Below, piece after piece: positions 10,022-19,074 of a stretch of DNA of 52,193 bases; the stretch's first letter is position 1; every line of letters begins with the position of its first letter. The stretch comes from Priestia koreensis (GTDB lineage: Bacteria > Bacillota > Bacilli > Bacillales > Bacillaceae_H). The stretch spans positions 1 through 52,193 of the forward strand of contig NZ_LILC01000025.1 in NCBI RefSeq assembly GCF_001274935.1, read 5' to 3'. The notes under the pieces are model-generated. The model saw nothing but the letters and a program-made list of their open reading frames with translations, was not told the DNA's origin and did not search any database. The translations under genes were made by a program, and so were the position numbers.

Positions 10022-12004
10022 TTATATTTTCGGACCGTTATCTTTAGGATCATCGATTGGGTCTTGCTTTGGTTCTTCAATTGGTTTTGGATCTTCTTTA
10101 GGCTCTACTTTCACGTCTTCGTCCTTTTTCGTTAAGATGTTAACTTTCACATCATCATCTTTTGGAGTACGATCCGGTAGCTTTCCATGGTCTACAAGGT
10201 GCTGAATTTGTTCAGCATCCAATGTTTCCACTTTCAGTAACGTTTGAGCTACAAGCTCAAGTTTTTCGCGGTTATCAAGTAGAATTTGGCGAGCTCGCTC
10301 ATAACAATCTTTGATGAAGCGTTGAACTTCAAGATCGATTTCATGTGCGATTGCATCACTATAATTTTGTTCATTATTGATATCGCGCCCTAAGAACACT
10401 TGGCCACCTTGTGATTGACCGAACTGCATTGGTCCTAGTTTGTCACTCATACCATATTCAGTTACCATCTTACGTGCAATATTCGTTGCACGTTGGAAGT
10501 CATTATGAGCACCTGTGCTCACTTCCCCGAAGATGATTTCTTCTGATACGCGACCACCTAGTAAGCCGGTAATCTTATCAAGCAATTCTGGTTTCGTCAT
10601 GAAGTAGCGGTCTTCTCTTGGTAGCATAACAGCATAACCACCAGCTTGACCACGTGGTACGATTGTTACTTTATGTACCATATCCGCTTCATCTAGTACA
10701 ACACCGATAATTGTATGACCTGCCTCATGGTAAGCAACAATGTTACGTTCTTTCTGAGAAATGACACGACTTTTCTTAGCAGGACCTGCAATAACACGGT
10801 CAGTTGCTTCATCAATATCAGTCATATCAATTTTCTTCTTGTTTTGTCTAGCTGCTACGAGCGCTGCCTCATTAAGTAAGTTCTCAAGATCTGCTCCCGA
10901 GAATCCAGGCGTACGCATTGCAATTGCTTTTAAGTTAACACCTTCATCAAGTGGCTTGTTACGTGCATGCACTCGAAGTACTGCTTCACGACCATTTACA
11001 TCTGGGCGATCTACCGTAATTTGACGGTCAAAACGTCCTGGACGTAATAAAGCTGGGTCAAGAATGTCAGGGCGGTTAGTTGCAGCAACGATGATAATTC
11101 CTTCGTTTGCACCGAATCCGTCCATTTCGACAAGTAACTGGTTTAGTGTTTGTTCACGCTCATCGTGTCCTCCACCTAAACCTGCTCCACGTTGACGACC
11201 TACTGCATCAATTTCATCGATAAAGATAATACATGGTGCATTTTTCTTCGCATTTTCAAACAAGTCACGTACACGAGAAGCACCGACACCCACAAACATT
11301 TCTACGAAATCAGAACCACTGATTGAGAAGAATGGAACGCCAGCTTCACCAGCTACTGCACGAGCAAGTAATGTTTTACCAGTACCAGGGGGTCCTACAA
11401 GAAGAACACCTTTTGGAATACGTGCTCCAAGCTCAGCGAACTTGCGAGGATCTTTTAAGAATTCTACAACCTCAACAAGCTCTTGCTTCTCTTCATCTGC
11501 GCCTGCTACATCTCTAAACTTAACCTTTTTCTTTTCTTCGCTGTAAAGCTTCGCTTTACTTTTACCAAAGTTCATAACACGACTTCCGCCGCCTTGAGCC
11601 TGATTAATCAAGAAGAAGAACAGGATAAAGATAATCACAAACGGAATGATTGATGTAAAGAATGTCATCCAGCCACTTGCTTCATCAGCAGGATCTGTCG
11701 TCACCTTCACCTTGTTTTCAGTAGCTGCATTATCAATGCGCTCTAATGCTTTGTTGCTATTCGGGATATAAGTTAAGAATTGTTTGTCTTGATCATACGA
11801 TTTTAACTTCCCTCGAACTTCGTACACACCTCGTTCAGGCTTAATGGAGAGTGACTCTACATCGCCTTTATTTAGGTGAGAAATAAACGTATCGTTGCGC
11901 ATTGGTTCAGTTTGTTGATTAGATCCACTGAAGAATGTCACAACGCCAATAACCACTAAAAAGATAAGTAAGTAAAATATGGCATTACGGAAGATGCGAT
12001 TCAT
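10022..12004 (-). CDS. ftsH: ATP-dependent zinc metalloprotease FtsH
   Basis: Membrane-anchored AAA+ protease that degrades membrane and regulatory proteins; needed for sporulation and stress survival in B. subtilis. The 660 residues comprise a TM helix (8-25), extracytoplasmic domain, a second TM (113-133), Walker A GPPGTGKT (204-211), Walker B IIFIDEID (259-266), the second region of homology around 308-330 and the zinc motif HEAGH (426-430). The C-terminal tail is a Pro/Lys/Asp-rich repetitive stretch (about 610-660), longer than I recall for B. subtilis. It has its own promoter (12047-12074) and terminator, so is likely monocistronic. Confidence 0.99.
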   Translation of the reverse strand: MNRIFRNAIFYLLIFLVVIGVVTFFSGSNQQTEPMRNDTFISHLNKGDVESLSIKPERGVYEVRGKLKSYDQDKQFLTYIPNSNKALERIDNAATENKVKVTTDPADEASGWMTFFTSIIPFVIIFILFFFLINQAQGGGSRVMNFGKSKAKLYSEEKKKVKFRDVAGADEEKQELVEVVEFLKDPRKFAELGARIPKGVLLVGPPGTGKTLLARAVAGEAGVPFFSISGSDFVEMFVGVGASRVRDLFENAKKNAPCIIFIDEIDAVGRQRGAGLGGGHDEREQTLNQLLVEMDGFGANEGIIIVAATNRPDILDPALLRPGRFDRQITVDRPDVNGREAVLRVHARNKPLDEGVNLKAIAMRTPGFSGADLENLLNEAALVAARQNKKKIDMTDIDEATDRVIAGPAKKSRVISQKERNIVAYHEAGHTIIGVVLDEADMVHKVTIVPRGQAGGYAVMLPREDRYFMTKPELLDKITGLLGGRVSEEIIFGEVSTGAHNDFQRATNIARKMVTEYGMSDKLGPMQFGQSQGGQVFLGRDINNEQNYSDAIAHEIDLEVQRFIKDCYERARQILLDNREKLELVAQTLLKVETLDAEQIQHLVDHGKLPDRTPKDDDVKVNILTKKDEDVKVEPKEDPKPIEEPKQDPIDDPKDNGPKI

Positions 12005-12046
12005 CCCTTACCTCCTCCCACAATAAGTAAGAATGTATTCAATAGT

Positions 12047-12074
12047 ATCATAGAAAATTTATCCTATACAACAA
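12047..12074 (-). promoter_or_regulatory. ftsH promoter (sigma-A)
   Basis: TTGTTG (12074-12069), 16 bases, TATGAT (12052-12047) on the minus strand, about 43 bases before the ftsH ATG, which has a strong GGGAGGAGGT ribosome site. Confidence 0.6.
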
Positions 12075-12103
12075 ATTGCTTGCTGTAATGGTCCCGAAAA
12101 TTG

Positions 12104-12643
12104 TTAGTTACTGTATACTTCTGGTTTAAGAATTCCGATGTACGGTAAGTTGCGATATTTTTCTTGATAATCTAGACCATATCCAACCACAAACGCATCT
12201 GGAACATTGAACCCGACAACATCCGCTTTGATTTTTGCTTTGCGGCCTGTTGGTTTGTCTAAAAGCGTGACAATTTTAATGGATTTGGCTTTACGATATT
12301 TAAATAGTTCCACTAAATAACTTAAAGTTAAACCACTATCAATGATATCTTCAATAATTAAGACATCACGGCCTTCTACTGATGTATCAAGGTCTTTAAT
12401 GATTTTTACTTCACCAGATGACACCGTTTGGTTTCCATAACTAGATACGTCCATAAAATCCATTTCTAAATATGTATCTACACGTTTAAGAAGGTCAGCC
12501 ATGAACGGCATTGCACCTTTTAACACGCCAATCGCCAAAGGAAAGCGGTCTTGATACTCATCTGTTAGTATCTTACCCAATTCTTTTACTTTTTCCTGAA
12601 TTTCTTCTTCAGTAATTAAAATTTCTTTAATATCTTGATTCAT
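12104..12643 (-). CDS. hprT: Hypoxanthine-guanine phosphoribosyltransferase
   Basis: Salvages hypoxanthine and guanine with PRPP to IMP and GMP. The 179-residue protein carries the PRPP loop [13 protein letters not shown] (94-106), the flexible-loop SSYGNQT (67-73) and [20 protein letters not shown] near the C-terminus. In B. subtilis the enzyme also interacts with TilS and, with FtsH, forms a conserved tilS-hprT-ftsH neighbourhood; the same order is kept here, 27 bases after tilS. Confidence 0.98.
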   Translation of the reverse strand: MNQDIKEILITEEEIQEKVKELGKILTDEYQDRFPLAIGVLKGAMPFMADLLKRVDTYLEMDFMDVSSYGNQTVSSGEVKIIKDLDTSVEGRDVLIIEDIIDSGLTLSYLVELFKYRKAKSIKIVTLLDKPTGRKAKIKADVVGFNVPDAFVVGYGLDYQEKYRNLPYIGILKPEVYSN

Positions 12644-12670
12644 TTCCTTATTTGCCTCCTAGAAGTTTAG

Positions 12671-14053
12671 CTACTTATAGTATAAAATAACATACTTTTG
12701 CTGTTGATAGGTATTTAACTCGTAGGATGATTTTTTCAAACCAGGTATCCACAGTATCGTACCATCTCGATCCTCTACAATTGGCCATACGCTCCGTTCC
12801 GACAAAGGTACTTTAGCGTCGATGAAAATATCCTTTACCTTTTTCGTCCCTTTCATGCCTTTTATCTTTAACTTATCGCCTAAATTTCGTGAGCGAACAG
12901 TTAAAGTCTCTCCAATGTATCTCTCATCAAGTAAAAATATATCATTTCCCTTTACTTCAATTGGATGTTGGTTATGTATGGAACAAATTAATTTTCGTCC
13001 ATTAGGGAGAGTAAGCTGTCCTGGAACTGTAAGGTGATATGAATATGACTGATCTTTCTTCTCCTCAAAAGTAAGCAGACATTCATTGTAAGAACGAATA
13101 GCCTGTAATCCGCCAGGCAAATGCAAACGCCCTGATGGATGATCACTTTTAAATAATGCTAAAAGATCTCTTACATTCGCTGAGGAAAGAGTCGGAGGAA
13201 TCTCCGTGTAGAGATAGTTTAATATTAGTTGAATCCCACGTCTTTGTAAAGGTTTACGCTTTTTTTGGAACTCTTCTATATCGATCAGAATACCTTGGTC
13301 ACCTTTCTTTTTCATTACTGTATTCATTTCCGCTACCGTTAATTCCTCTAAGTACTTTTGGTCTTCAGATAAATTTTCGCTAAAAGCTTGAAAACGCTCA
13401 TGTACCTCAGGATTTTCAGCCTTTAAATGCGGGAGAATATAGTGACGAAATCGATTACGAGTATAAGTAGTTTTTTCATTGCTAGGATCTACACGCGGTT
13501 CTAATCCAACGTGTTCACAATACTTAATGAGATCTTGTTTTGTGACTGACAATAAGGGACGGACGATTTCTCCTTGATAAAATGGGCGCTTGGCTTGAAT
13601 GCCAGCGTATCCATTCATCGTGCTCCCACGCGTCAGCTTCATAAGGATTGTTTCTACTTGATCATCACCGTGATGAGCTAGGGCCAATGTGTCAGCATTG
13701 TATTTTTTCATCACATCAGCGAAAAAAGCATACCTACACTCTCTTGCTGCTACTTGGGAAGTAAGTTTCTTTTCTTGTTGATAAGCCGTCACATCAATTT
13801 GAATACTTTCGCACCTTATATCAATTGACCGACAAAAGGCTTCCACGAATTTTAAATCATCTTCTGATTCCTTCCCTCGAAACATGTGATCAACATGAGC
13901 TGCTATTAGCGTTAGACCTCTTCGCTCACTTTCCTCATGTAAAAAATGTAAAAGTGCCAACGAATCGGGTCCCCCTGATACTCCTACAATAACAGTAGAG
14001 TTGGGAGAAAATAACGTATGTTTCTTAATAAATTGTTGAACCTTTCCAATCAT
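12671..14053 (-). CDS. tilS: tRNA(Ile)-lysidine synthase
   Basis: Modifies cytidine 34 of the CAU-anticodon tRNA-Ile to lysidine so that it reads AUA; essential. The 460 residues show the N-type ATP pyrophosphatase P-loop SGGPDS (26-31), the HVDHMFRG and ALAHHGDDQVET segments of the catalytic domain, and a C-terminal domain ending in a lysine-rich GLKKSSYELNTYQQQKYVI. Length is normal for Bacillus. It is followed closely by hprT, consistent with a bicistronic unit. Confidence 0.97.
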   Translation of the reverse strand: MIGKVQQFIKKHTLFSPNSTVIVGVSGGPDSLALLHFLHEESERRGLTLIAAHVDHMFRGKESEDDLKFVEAFCRSIDIRCESIQIDVTAYQQEKKLTSQVAARECRYAFFADVMKKYNADTLALAHHGDDQVETILMKLTRGSTMNGYAGIQAKRPFYQGEIVRPLLSVTKQDLIKYCEHVGLEPRVDPSNEKTTYTRNRFRHYILPHLKAENPEVHERFQAFSENLSEDQKYLEELTVAEMNTVMKKKGDQGILIDIEEFQKKRKPLQRRGIQLILNYLYTEIPPTLSSANVRDLLALFKSDHPSGRLHLPGGLQAIRSYNECLLTFEEKKDQSYSYHLTVPGQLTLPNGRKLICSIHNQHPIEVKGNDIFLLDERYIGETLTVRSRNLGDKLKIKGMKGTKKVKDIFIDAKVPLSERSVWPIVEDRDGTILWIPGLKKSSYELNTYQQQKYVILYYK

Positions 14054-14158
14054 TGCTGTCAGCCCTTACTTTTTTCACTTTTCATTATATGATAAATTTA
14101 CCACTATTTCATTGTATACGAAAAACTTACGCATAAGTTTCATATTTTCTTCACACTT

Positions 14159-15142
14159 TTATAGTACTTGAATCCATAAATACAAAAGATAAATAAGGGT
14201 AACAGACACAAATAACGTAACCGTCTCTAAAAAACGTGAACGTTTCTTCTTTTTATGCTTCGTTTGTCTCGTCTTACTTGAAGCCTTAGAGCTTTGTATA
14301 TTAACTCTATACGAAGAGTCTTTTTTATCTTGGTGAGTCGTGATGTAAAGAAGGTCCTGCCTCATCTCCTCAGCGCTTGCGTACTTTCCTGTTAAGGCTT
14401 TATATAGTACTTTCTCATAAGGCTTCAACTCCGCTTTTGCCCCGATCATCTTTTTAAGTTGAGCAATGCCTCCTTCTGTTTTCTTAAATCGTTTTGGGTA
14501 GACGGTATTTAGCATAATCATTCCAACCGCAAACAAGTCGTAACTTGCGTGTGCTTGTCTTGTCCCTAGTCCCCAGTAACCTCGATCATAAAAATCCGTG
14601 AATTCTTTAATGGAACGTCCATGGAGCGTTGTTCCTCCTACATCTAACCATCTCACTTGAACAGGATTCGGAGTGACAACAAGATTATCTGGCTTTAAAT
14701 CCCCAAATGTCCATCCAGATTGATGGAGCTCCCCAAGGCTTTTCAATAACTGCATTGTAAGTACGGGCATCCACTCAATTCCCCTACTACTTACAAAAGA
14801 TAAAAATGAGTCCCCTTTTACGTATTCCATCACATAGAAAGAAAGAACTTCAGACTGGTAGGTCATTTTCCAATCGTCTACATCTATTAAAGAAGGTCCA
14901 AGGACTTTTCCATGGACCTTTGAGAAGTGTTTCAACACATTAACTTCGGATGTAACAGATGCATTGGTAAAACTAATTTTTAATGCTACATGCAAACCTG
15001 TATGATTTTCAACTAAATAAACCACTCCGGTAGCACCTATGCCCAAGAGTCGGACGATGCGATATGTATGATGATGCCATTTTCCACTGATAAGTGTACC
15101 TGGGGCTAATTTACATACCTGATTCTTCAATATTTTGTTCAT
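14159..15142 (-). CDS. yabT: Membrane-anchored serine/threonine protein kinase
   Basis: Hanks-type kinase; in B. subtilis YabT acts during sporulation and phosphorylates RecA and AbrB. Visible parts of the 327 residues are the glycine loop LGIGATGVVYL (33-43), ATP lysine in ALKIS (K55), catalytic loop FGDLKPDN (D148), and DVGG (167-170) instead of DFG. A basic Lys/Arg stretch (about 290-302) precedes a single C-terminal TM helix (about 306-326), so the kinase domain faces the cytoplasm. Its ATG lies 32 bases inside the 3' end of yabS; no good ribosome site lies at normal distance, suggesting coupled translation. No PASTA repeats are present. Confidence 0.95.
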   Translation of the reverse strand: MNKILKNQVCKLAPGTLISGKWHHHTYRIVRLLGIGATGVVYLVENHTGLHVALKISFTNASVTSEVNVLKHFSKVHGKVLGPSLIDVDDWKMTYQSEVLSFYVMEYVKGDSFLSFVSSRGIEWMPVLTMQLLKSLGELHQSGWTFGDLKPDNLVVTPNPVQVRWLDVGGTTLHGRSIKEFTDFYDRGYWGLGTRQAHASYDLFAVGMIMLNTVYPKRFKKTEGGIAQLKKMIGAKAELKPYEKVLYKALTGKYASAEEMRQDLLYITTHQDKKDSSYRVNIQSSKASSKTRQTKHKKKKRSRFLETVTLFVSVTLIYLLYLWIQVL

Positions 15143-15848
15143 GGTGAGTTAACATACTCCTTAAAGAACGTCTTCTCTCAAAATAATGCGTTGCTTCCTG
15201 AATGGCCGGACCTGTTGGTGTGATCCCTCCAGCCGTTAGCTTTGGAAAAATACTAGATAGAGATTCTAGTCGCGGACTCCAGTCCATTAGTTTCTCCACA
15301 TCTTTCTTTTTCCCTGGAAATAAAAAGATAGAAAATAAATTACTTCCCATACGGGCATTTAAACTCATTGCAAGATCTAACAGTGATTCTTTAACGGTTG
15401 GAAGCTTATTCTTCATACTTGCACTCATATCAACAAGAATCAAAATCTCTAAATCCACCGTTTCACCAAGTTCATCAACTACTTCCATGATTTCTCCACG
15501 CTTTTCAGGAGGAAGATCTTCCATCTGTAGCTTTGAACCTAGTATTTGTTGAAGCTCCTGATTGACAACGCCTTGCAACGTTTGTGTCATGGCTTGTCTC
15601 GTTACCATCTGGACGGTTTGTGCCAGTTGCTGTGTATAGACAAGTTGACTAACTCCTCCACCAGAAGCTGCGATTCCCTCAATTTCCTTCATTCCTTGCT
15701 CATCTATTAAATTCTCTTCCATAACGCCAATAACGTTTACCGTAATCCCTTGTTCACGTGCTAAAGCTGCCATTGCAACAGGATCTTGACCTGAGTTAGA
15801 ACCACCATCAGTAATCACAAGCATTTGCTTAATCGTTCCTTTTTTCAA
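15111..15848 (-). CDS. yabS: von Willebrand factor A-like protein
   Basis: A 245-residue protein starting at a TTG (15848) preceded by AGGAGGGG at 7 bases. The N-terminus has LVITDGGSNSG (10-20), and a MIDAS-like DMSASMKNK begins at residue 140, followed by a second half ending TAGGITPTGPAIQEATHYF. The TDG strand precedes the DxSxS strand, so parts of two VWA folds, or a permuted VWA domain, may be present. The function is unknown; in B. subtilis yabS lies between spoIIE and yabT and is sporulation-associated. The ribosome site is part of a long inverted repeat (15856-15923). Confidence 0.92.
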   Translation of the reverse strand: MKKGTIKQMLVITDGGSNSGQDPVAMAALAREQGITVNVIGVMEENLIDEQGMKEIEGIAASGGGVSQLVYTQQLAQTVQMVTRQAMTQTLQGVVNQELQQILGSKLQMEDLPPEKRGEIMEVVDELGETVDLEILILVDMSASMKNKLPTVKESLLDLAMSLNARMGSNLFSIFLFPGKKKDVEKLMDWSPRLESLSSIFPKLTAGGITPTGPAIQEATHYFERRRSLRSMLTHHEQNIEESGM

Positions 15849-15855
15849 TGAAAAT

Positions 15856-15923
15856 CCCCTCCTAACTAGTTATTACCATTTTTGACGCACAAACGGTAAT
15901 TTATACTTAATAGTTAGGAGGGG
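15856..15923 (-). promoter_or_regulatory. Nested inverted repeat that pairs the yabS ribosome-binding site
   Basis: CCCCTCCTAACTA (15856-15868) and TAGTTAGGAGGGG (15911-15923) are a perfect 13-bp inverted repeat. Inside it ATTACCATTT (15872-15881) pairs with AAACGGTAAT (15891-15900), one mismatch. On the minus-strand RNA the first arm starts seven bases after the spoIIE stop codon and the second arm is the AGGAGGGG ribosome site of yabS. The structure would hide that site; with ATTTTC following, it might also weakly terminate. Confidence 0.75.
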
Positions 15924-15929
15924 GCGTAA

Positions 15930-18407
15930 TTATTGAGCCTGTTTTCCGTATGAATAGACGGGAATCGTCGACCACTTAGGTGTATTATGCTTAATTTGTG
16001 CCACCATAACCGTCATATCATCATCAATCATTCCAGACCGTGTACGAATAACTTCTTCCATAATTAAATCGGCGATTTCCTGTGGATCACTTGTTTGCAA
16101 CTCAGCTACTTTTCGCTTCATCCACATTTCATAGTTTTCAACATGCTTTGGTCCTTCAAACACACCGTCACTCATCATGATTAGCAAATCTCCAGCCTTA
16201 AGCTGCTCACTTACAACATCTACCTCAAAATCTTCTATAATTCCCATTGGTAGATTACTTGCTTGTATTTTAATAATCTTATCGCCCCTTTTAACAAAGC
16301 TTGGTGTAGAACCAATCTTTAAGAATTTTGAATGAGCATCCTGTAGATCAATCATTGCTAAATCAAGTGTCGCAAAAATTTCATCGCTTGTTCGTAACGC
16401 TAAAATTGAATTTACTGCTTTAATCGCTATTTTTTCTTCAATTCCCGTCTGCAGAATCTTCTTTAAGAGCTGAAGCGTTTCATTACTCTCGTAGTGGGCT
16501 CGTTCACCATTACCCATTCCATCACTAATCGCTAGGGCATACTTTCCTGCTCCTAATTCAATCATTGAATAGCTATCTCCTGATACAAATCCTCCGCCTT
16601 TTGCAGCATGTGCCACGCCTGTTTCAACAACAAAGGCTTTCGCTGAACCAAAGGAAACGTGGCAAAGTTCCTGCGGATAAGCAGCACATTCTTCGTGTTT
16701 GACCATAATTGTTTCACCCAAAATATCTGAAAGCATTGGAGCAATGAGCTTTTCACTTTCGCCTCGATCATGGCAATAAGGCGTCCACATTTCAATATCC
16801 ACATTTCCAGCCTCAAGGTTATAGATTTCAATTTGATTGATCTCAATTCCAAAATCGCGAATAGCCGCTTGAATTTGTTCTTCTTGCATATACCAATTTT
16901 CACGTTCTCTTTTAATTTCATTTGCAAAGTTCTCCATCACTTGTGAAACACCCATAAGCTGTTCAGCGACAATTTTTCGACTATCTTGAATTTGTTTATT
17001 GATTTTTTGATTCGCTTTAAAATACGTTAGTTCTTGATCAATAATATCAATAACCTTTTTAGCCTTAATACAGTGCTTGTCCATCTCACGACTAATTCTC
17101 GTATTTTGATGAAGAGTTCCATTATCGACTTCTTCCATGATTTGCGTCATGTATTCGTATGTTTTATCGAACTGAGCTCCCCAACACTGTTCCTTTTTGA
17201 AACAAAGCTGGCATGTTCGCTCTGTGACGTTACTTAAAAAATAATCCACTTCTTTATTTTCGTCATTTCCCTCATCGTAAAAACCATTTTGAGAGAAACT
17301 GTTTGAGAGCGCATTGAACACAGTAGAAAACTGCTGTACGCGGTGTGCAGTTACATCTCTAATTTTCCGTAAATATTGCTGCTGGTCGTTGAGATTTTCA
17401 GTCGTACCGGGAATGATTTTACCAATATTTTTCAGAATAATAAGAGGTGTTAAGAAGAAGAGCCCCACTGCTACGAGTGACTCGTAGAGGTTTGTCATTA
17501 CCGGTTGATCAGCTTGTGCATATAAACCGATTAATAGCGAACCGACAATTAGACCAAGAGCTGCCCCCACTCTTTTTCCATCTTTTAGCAGACCACCAAG
17601 CAGACCAGCAAAGGCTAAGAGGCTCATTTCGTATAAGCTTGATACATTTGCTAGACTAAGTACTAGTCCACAAACAACGCCTACCGTAGCACCTGTTGTA
17701 GATCCAGCTACAAATGCAAACACAACGACCAAATAACGAGATAAAATATGCTCAACCGATAATCCGTACACACTCCAACCACTTGTACCCGTCATGACAG
17801 TAGCAAGCAAGATAATTAAGCAAATAACCTCTTCAACCTTTAGAGACTGCCGTCGACTTTTACTAGATAGCAAAGGAATACTTTGAAGAAAAATCATGGT
17901 TAAAATAAAGCTCAAACCAGCTTCAACAGCCGCAAAAGTAAAATCATAAAACGTAAGATCTCGATCAATCACATAAAATACGCCTACTTTTGTAATGAGC
18001 ATCGTAGCAAAAACGAGGAATGGTAGCTTACGCAGAGGCTCTACGGAAAAAAAGCCGCTAAGTCGATTAAAGAGTAAAAAGGCAAAGATCGATAAGAATA
18101 CCATTCCACCATTTTGAATGGATAAACTAAATGCACCAGCCAAAACAGATATTGTCGCAATCCCTAATTTATCTCTCTTAATCACATAAACTGACGCAAA
18201 GAACGGGAGGGCAAACGGCATAATTTTCATTAGGATTAATGCACGACCTAATAGGAAACCGACCATTAGGAGTAATAAACCGTGTTGAAACATAAGACGC
18301 TCAATCTTCAAGCTAACTCGTCCAAAAAAACGTGAAAATTCTAAACGCGACCGATTAAAGACTACTTCTCCAACTGGCTGTGAATAATTCCTTTCTGTTT
18401 TTTGCAT
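15930..18407 (-). CDS. spoIIE: Stage II sporulation protein E, PP2C phosphatase
   Basis: Dephosphorylates SpoIIAA-P in the forespore, releasing sigma-F, and also acts at the polar septum with FtsZ. From the ATG at 18407 (ribosome site GGTGG, five bases) the protein has 825 residues; a TTG five codons upstream is less likely. It has about ten TM helices in the first ~330 residues, a central regulatory/FtsZ-binding region with coiled coil, and a PPM phosphatase domain with metal aspartates D611 (SGDSYS), D629 (SDGMGNG), D747 (SDGVFEG) and the IDDDM triplet near 796. The promoter has the 21-bp spacing typical of Spo0A-activated sigma-A promoters. Confidence 0.98.
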   Translation of the reverse strand: MQKTERNYSQPVGEVVFNRSRLEFSRFFGRVSLKIERLMFQHGLLLLMVGFLLGRALILMKIMPFALPFFASVYVIKRDKLGIATISVLAGAFSLSIQNGGMVFLSIFAFLLFNRLSGFFSVEPLRKLPFLVFATMLITKVGVFYVIDRDLTFYDFTFAAVEAGLSFILTMIFLQSIPLLSSKSRRQSLKVEEVICLIILLATVMTGTSGWSVYGLSVEHILSRYLVVVFAFVAGSTTGATVGVVCGLVLSLANVSSLYEMSLLAFAGLLGGLLKDGKRVGAALGLIVGSLLIGLYAQADQPVMTNLYESLVAVGLFFLTPLIILKNIGKIIPGTTENLNDQQQYLRKIRDVTAHRVQQFSTVFNALSNSFSQNGFYDEGNDENKEVDYFLSNVTERTCQLCFKKEQCWGAQFDKTYEYMTQIMEEVDNGTLHQNTRISREMDKHCIKAKKVIDIIDQELTYFKANQKINKQIQDSRKIVAEQLMGVSQVMENFANEIKRERENWYMQEEQIQAAIRDFGIEINQIEIYNLEAGNVDIEMWTPYCHDRGESEKLIAPMLSDILGETIMVKHEECAAYPQELCHVSFGSAKAFVVETGVAHAAKGGGFVSGDSYSMIELGAGKYALAISDGMGNGERAHYESNETLQLLKKILQTGIEEKIAIKAVNSILALRTSDEIFATLDLAMIDLQDAHSKFLKIGSTPSFVKRGDKIIKIQASNLPMGIIEDFEVDVVSEQLKAGDLLIMMSDGVFEGPKHVENYEMWMKRKVAELQTSDPQEIADLIMEEVIRTRSGMIDDDMTVMVAQIKHNTPKWSTIPVYSYGKQAQ

Positions 18408-18441
18408 TTTTCCACCACCCAAACGTTATACTTGTGTAGCT

Positions 18442-18474
18442 ATTATAACGATTGTTTCCTTCATAATTTGTCAA
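18442..18474 (-). promoter_or_regulatory. spoIIE promoter, sigma-A with 21-bp spacing
   Basis: TTGACA (18474-18469) and TATAAT (18447-18442) are both perfect but 21 bases apart on the minus strand. This long spacing is the known signature of Spo0A~P-dependent sigma-A promoters such as spoIIE and spoIIG, where Spo0A helps polymerase engage a displaced -35. Confidence 0.9.
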
Positions 18475-18499
18475 AACAAGAGAAGAACTCTAAGAATCG

Positions 18500-18506
18500 T
18501 TCGACG
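18500..18506 (-). promoter_or_regulatory. Spo0A box upstream of spoIIE
   Basis: CGTCGAA on the minus strand (consensus TGTCGAA), 26 bases upstream of the -35 hexamer of the spoIIE promoter. Further degenerate boxes nearer the -35 are likely but not clear. Confidence 0.55.
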
Positions 18507-18738
18507 GTTTTCTAGAATTACAAATCAAACTATACAAATTCCATCATAATCCGTTCAGACAAAGTGAATATTTTGACATATCTCGTAGTAATTTCTCATC
18601 TTTTTGCAGGAATATTTTTAAAAAATGATATTGAAATTTACAGGTGACTTCTGTAAAGTAAAAAGGCGGTAAGAATTGTTCTAAACAATCGCAATAAAAG
18701 TTTCCTAAAGCTAATTTTTTAGGTTCCTTAAAAAAGTG
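18507..18738. other. Non-coding stretch upstream of the tRNA genes with three inverted repeats
   Basis: The interval between spoIIE and the tRNA genes holds no credible ORF. Going along the plus strand it contains TTTACAG/CTGTAAA (18637-18643 and 18651-18657), ATTGTT-CTA-AACAAT (about 18677-18691) and CCTAAA/TTTAGG (about 18704-18723). Their spacing suggests operator-like or RNA-hairpin elements; no function is known to me. Confidence 0.4.
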
Positions 18739-18767
18739 TTGACTTTACAAAAGAAACTTAGTAATAT
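18739..18767 (+). promoter_or_regulatory. tRNA-Met/Glu promoter (sigma-A)
   Basis: TTGACT (18739-18744), 17 bases, TAATAT (18762-18767) on the plus strand; the expected start is ~15 bases before the tRNA-Met gene. Confidence 0.7.
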
Positions 18768-18788
18768 ATATTTTGTTGTTAAATAAAT

Positions 18789-18865
18789 GGCGGTGTAGCT
18801 CAGCTGGCTAGAGCGTACGGTTCATACCCGTGAGGTCGGGGGTTCGATCCCCTCCGCCGCTACCA
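18789..18865 (+). tRNA. tRNA-Met (CAT), elongator type
   Basis: 77 bases with a full cloverleaf: 5' GGCGGTG, D-arm GCTC-AGCTGGCTA-GAGC, anticodon loop with CAT, T-arm with GGTTCGATC and an encoded CCA. The G at position 1 paired with U72 and absence of the initiator C1-A72 mismatch mark it as elongator Met. It corresponds to the Met tRNA beside spoIIE in B. subtilis. Confidence 0.97.
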
Positions 18866-18873
18866 TTTATAAC

Positions 18874-18945
18874 GGCCCGTTGGTCAAGCGGTTAAGACAC
18901 CGCCCTTTCACGGCGGTAACACGGGTTCGAATCCCGTACGGGTCA
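18874..18945 (+). tRNA. tRNA-Glu (TTC)
   Basis: 72 bases: GGCCCGTTGGTCAAGCGG at the start, anticodon loop CTTTCAC (TTC), T-arm CGGGTTCGAATCCCG, acceptor 3' strand ACGGGTC plus discriminator A. CCA is not encoded, unlike its neighbour. It lies eight bases after tRNA-Met and is surely co-transcribed. Confidence 0.97.
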
Positions 18946-18950
18946 TCCTA

Positions 18951-18981
18951 AAACACATGCGAAAATCGCATGTGTTTTTTG
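18951..18981 (+). terminator. tRNA operon terminator
   Basis: ACACATGCGA, three-base loop, TCGCATGTGT, then TTTTT on the plus strand; stem 10 bp, perfect. Confidence 0.92.
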
Positions 18982-19002
18982 TTATGATCACTGACACATA
19001 AC

Positions 19003-19030
19003 AAAACCCCCCTGCACGATGCAGGGGGGT
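19003..19030 (-). terminator. yabR terminator
   Basis: CCCCCCTGCA (19007-19016) pairs with TGCAGGGGGG (19020-19029) over a 3-base loop; TTTT follows only on the minus strand, so it serves yabR and not the tRNA genes that converge on it. Confidence 0.88.
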
Positions 19031-19074
19031 AATCTATATTTCATAAACTCGCTCAGTAGTTAATAAGCAGCAAG

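Noticed and set aside
15202..15552. 116-codon plus-strand ORF opposite yabS
   Set aside because: Long for an antisense ORF but fully inside yabS, without promoter or ribosome site; the yabS frame is supported by conservation and operon context.
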